This document shows positions 6,335-7,355 of a stretch of 7,355 nucleotides of DNA, piece by piece. The number at the start of each line of letters is the position of its first letter. The first letter of the stretch is position 1. A program made the position numbers and the translations under genes. The DNA is from Paraprevotella sp. (GTDB lineage: Bacteria; Bacteroidota; Bacteroidia; Bacteroidales; Bacteroidaceae): the NCBI GenBank assembly GCA_021205005.1, contig JAJPYK010000195.1, forward strand, positions 1-7,355. The letters are read 5' to 3'. The notes beneath the pieces were generated by a model that was not told where the DNA came from, did no database searches, and was given only the letters and a program-made list of their open reading frames with translations.

Positions 6335-7021
6335 TTACATGCTTACACAATCCAGGTCGAGCGAGGTCAATACGTTCGGTTTGCGTCCTTTGCTTCGTCC
6401 CATGGCTGCCCACGGACATTCCTGTCGGATTTCTTCTTCCGTGCGGCGGGGCTTGAACGGAGGCAATACGAGTTTTTCCATCATTTGTCCGATCACACCG
6501 TCGCTCAGAATCATGGCCGGATTGCGGTATTTGAAAGACAGCTCGAAAGCCAAACCCACGAAATCAGCCATTTCCTGCACCGAAGCCGGGGCCAATACGA
6601 TGACATTATAGTCTCCGTTTCCGCCCCCGCGGGTAGCCTGGAAATAATCAGACTGGCTCGGTTGTATGGTACTTAATCCCGGTCCGCCGCGCTGTACATT
6701 GACGATCAGTCCCGGAATTTCCGCTCCGGCCATATATGCGAAGCCTTCCTGCATCAGCGCCACGCCCGGGCTCGAAGAAGAAGTCATGCTCCGTTTTCCG
6801 GCAGCTCCCGCGCGGTATACCATATTGATGTCGGCCACTTCACTTTCGGCCTGCAACACGACCCTACCGATCGTGTCCCAAGCATTTGCAAAAGCCAACG
6901 TTTCCAACACCTCCGACTGGGGGGTGATGGGGTAACCGAAATAACCGTCGCACCCGCAGCGTATGGCGGCATGGGCGATGGCCTCGTTACCTTTCATTAA
7001 TACAATTTCTTGTTCTGCCAT
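6335..7021 (-). CDS. korA: 2-oxoacid:ferredoxin oxidoreductase alpha subunit, N-terminal domain; truncated by an in-frame TAA
   Basis: These 228 residues contain the pyrimidine-binding domain of the alpha subunit, which pairs with beta to build the TPP active site. Motifs include FGYPITPQSE (28-37), the TSSSSPG segment (80-86), QRGGPGLST (110-118) and QATRGGGNGDYNVIVLAP (128-145). The product stops at TAA 6335-6337 after LDLDCVSM. In homologues as I remember them, this point carries a Met-Glu followed by the LQxKYxEI helix, and the downstream frame here supplies exactly that helix. The break lies in the linker between the two alpha domains. ATG 7021 is 2 bases after the ferredoxin stop, indicating translational coupling. 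On its own the fragment lacks domain II and would probably not assemble a normal enzyme, unless the second part is also made or the stop is read through. Confidence 0.92.
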   Translation of the reverse strand: MAEQEIVLMKGNEAIAHAAIRCGCDGYFGYPITPQSEVLETLAFANAWDTIGRVVLQAESEVADINMVYRAGAAGKRSMTSSSSPGVALMQEGFAYMAGAEIPGLIVNVQRGGPGLSTIQPSQSDYFQATRGGGNGDYNVIVLAPASVQEMADFVGLAFELSFKYRNPAMILSDGVIGQMMEKLVLPPFKPRRTEEEIRQECPWAAMGRSKGRKPNVLTSLDLDCVSM

Positions 7022-7023
7022 GT

Positions 7024-7254
7024 TTATTCTTCCTTTTTTCTATATACGGTGAGACATCCGTCGGGACACACAATCGCGCATGAACTGCACCCATTGCATA
7101 TCTCTTTCCGGATTTGTTCGGCATAATGATATCCCTTCTTATTCACCTGTTTGTCCGTAAGCGCCAGAATGTGCAGCGGACAAGCCACCACACACAAGTT
7201 GCAACCTTTACAGCGTTCTTGGTCTACTACGATTACACCTTTGAATTTCGCCAT
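7024..7254 (-). CDS. korD: 2x[4Fe-4S] ferredoxin-type delta subunit of 2-oxoacid:ferredoxin oxidoreductase
   Basis: This 76-residue iron-sulfur protein has two classical cluster motifs, C15-x2-C18-x2-C21-x3-C25-P and C53-x2-C56-x2-C59-x3-C63-P, each binding one [4Fe-4S] cluster by family precedent. There is one additional cysteine at C67. The size and position directly upstream of the alpha gene identify it as the delta subunit that carries electrons between the TPP site and external ferredoxin. A free-standing ferredoxin is the less likely alternative. ATG 7254 gives the expected short MAKFKGVIVVDxxxC start. Its TAA (7024-7026) is 2 bases from the alpha start. The 27 bases upstream separate it from the end of another - strand gene, so it may be part of a longer transcript. 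All eight cluster cysteines are present. Confidence 0.92.
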   Translation of the reverse strand: MAKFKGVIVVDQERCKGCNLCVVACPLHILALTDKQVNKKGYHYAEQIRKEICNGCSSCAIVCPDGCLTVYRKKEE

Positions 7255-7281
7255 GATATTTAATTATAAAAATCTGTTTTA

Positions 7282-7355
7282 TTAAGGGATATAATAATCT
7301 TTGTGATAAAACTCTATGATGTTCATCAGCATTTGATGGGCCTCTGCCGCCGGAC
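7282..7355 (-). CDS. C-terminal end of an upstream gene (partial), function not determinable
   Basis: One - strand frame is open from the window edge to TAA at 7282-7284. It encodes 23 residues beginning PAAEAHQMLM and ending KDYYIP (first full codon at 7353-7351). The composition, rich in Ala, His, Met, Tyr and Ile in a helix-like pattern, is protein-like, and the stop lies just 27 bases before the ferredoxin start, as expected for the preceding gene of an operon. The helical tail would suit a TPR-type protein, which I vaguely associate with this locus in Bacteroides, but 23 residues do not prove that. The other two - strand frames in this stretch look less protein-like. Confidence 0.55.
   Translation of the reverse strand, partial: PAAEAHQMLMNIIEFYHKDYYIP

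Noticed and set aside
1191..6337. Genome-wide reassignment of TAA to glutamate
   Set aside because: At least six genes in the window end in TAA at the normal family length, so TAA works as a stop here.

Overview
The window looks like a chromosomal segment from a member of the Bacteroidales (gut or oral Bacteroidota). The reasons are a four-subunit 2-oxoacid:ferredoxin oxidoreductase operon of the Bacteroides type, a large outer-membrane protein of the Bacteroidota putative-porin family, A-rich rather than GGAGG-type ribosome binding regions, and a TAnnTTTG promoter element. The genus cannot be fixed from the sequence alone. I see no mobile element, tRNA, rRNA or CRISPR array.

Layout. Positions 1-197 are an AT-rich upstream region. 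On the + strand, ilvA (threonine ammonia-lyase, 198-1400) is interrupted by an in-frame TAA at 1191-1193, exactly where the catalytic domain gives way to the ACT domain. It is followed by ridA (1417-1791) and a strong terminator (1823-1890). Everything after that is on the - strand. A 753-residue putative porin occupies 1965-4226. The operon at 4329-7254 reads, in transcription order, ferredoxin-type delta subunit, alpha subunit, small two-helix membrane protein, TPP-binding beta subunit, gamma subunit, and it ends in a terminator at 4250-4293. The alpha gene is also interrupted by an in-frame TAA (6335-6337), at the linker between its two domains. The last 23 codons of another gene enter at the right edge (7282-7355).

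How the genes work together. IlvA deaminates threonine to 2-oxobutyrate through a reactive enamine/imine, and RidA hydrolyses that intermediate, so this pair is a functional unit feeding isoleucine synthesis. The oxidoreductase operon encodes a CoA- and ferredoxin-dependent 2-oxoacid enzyme. In Bacteroides such enzymes are known to run reductively, for example succinyl-CoA to 2-oxoglutarate. The small membrane protein inside that operon is the least explained gene here.

The most notable observation is that two unrelated metabolic genes in one 7.3 kb stretch each carry a single in-frame TAA, with well-preserved coding sequence on both sides and each at a domain boundary. TAA is the normal terminator of ridA, the delta, beta and gamma subunit genes, the membrane protein gene and the true end of the alpha gene, so wholesale TAA reassignment is not supported. 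Recent nonsense mutation (possibly in a mutator lineage), sequence error, local readthrough, or tolerated split genes are the candidate explanations.
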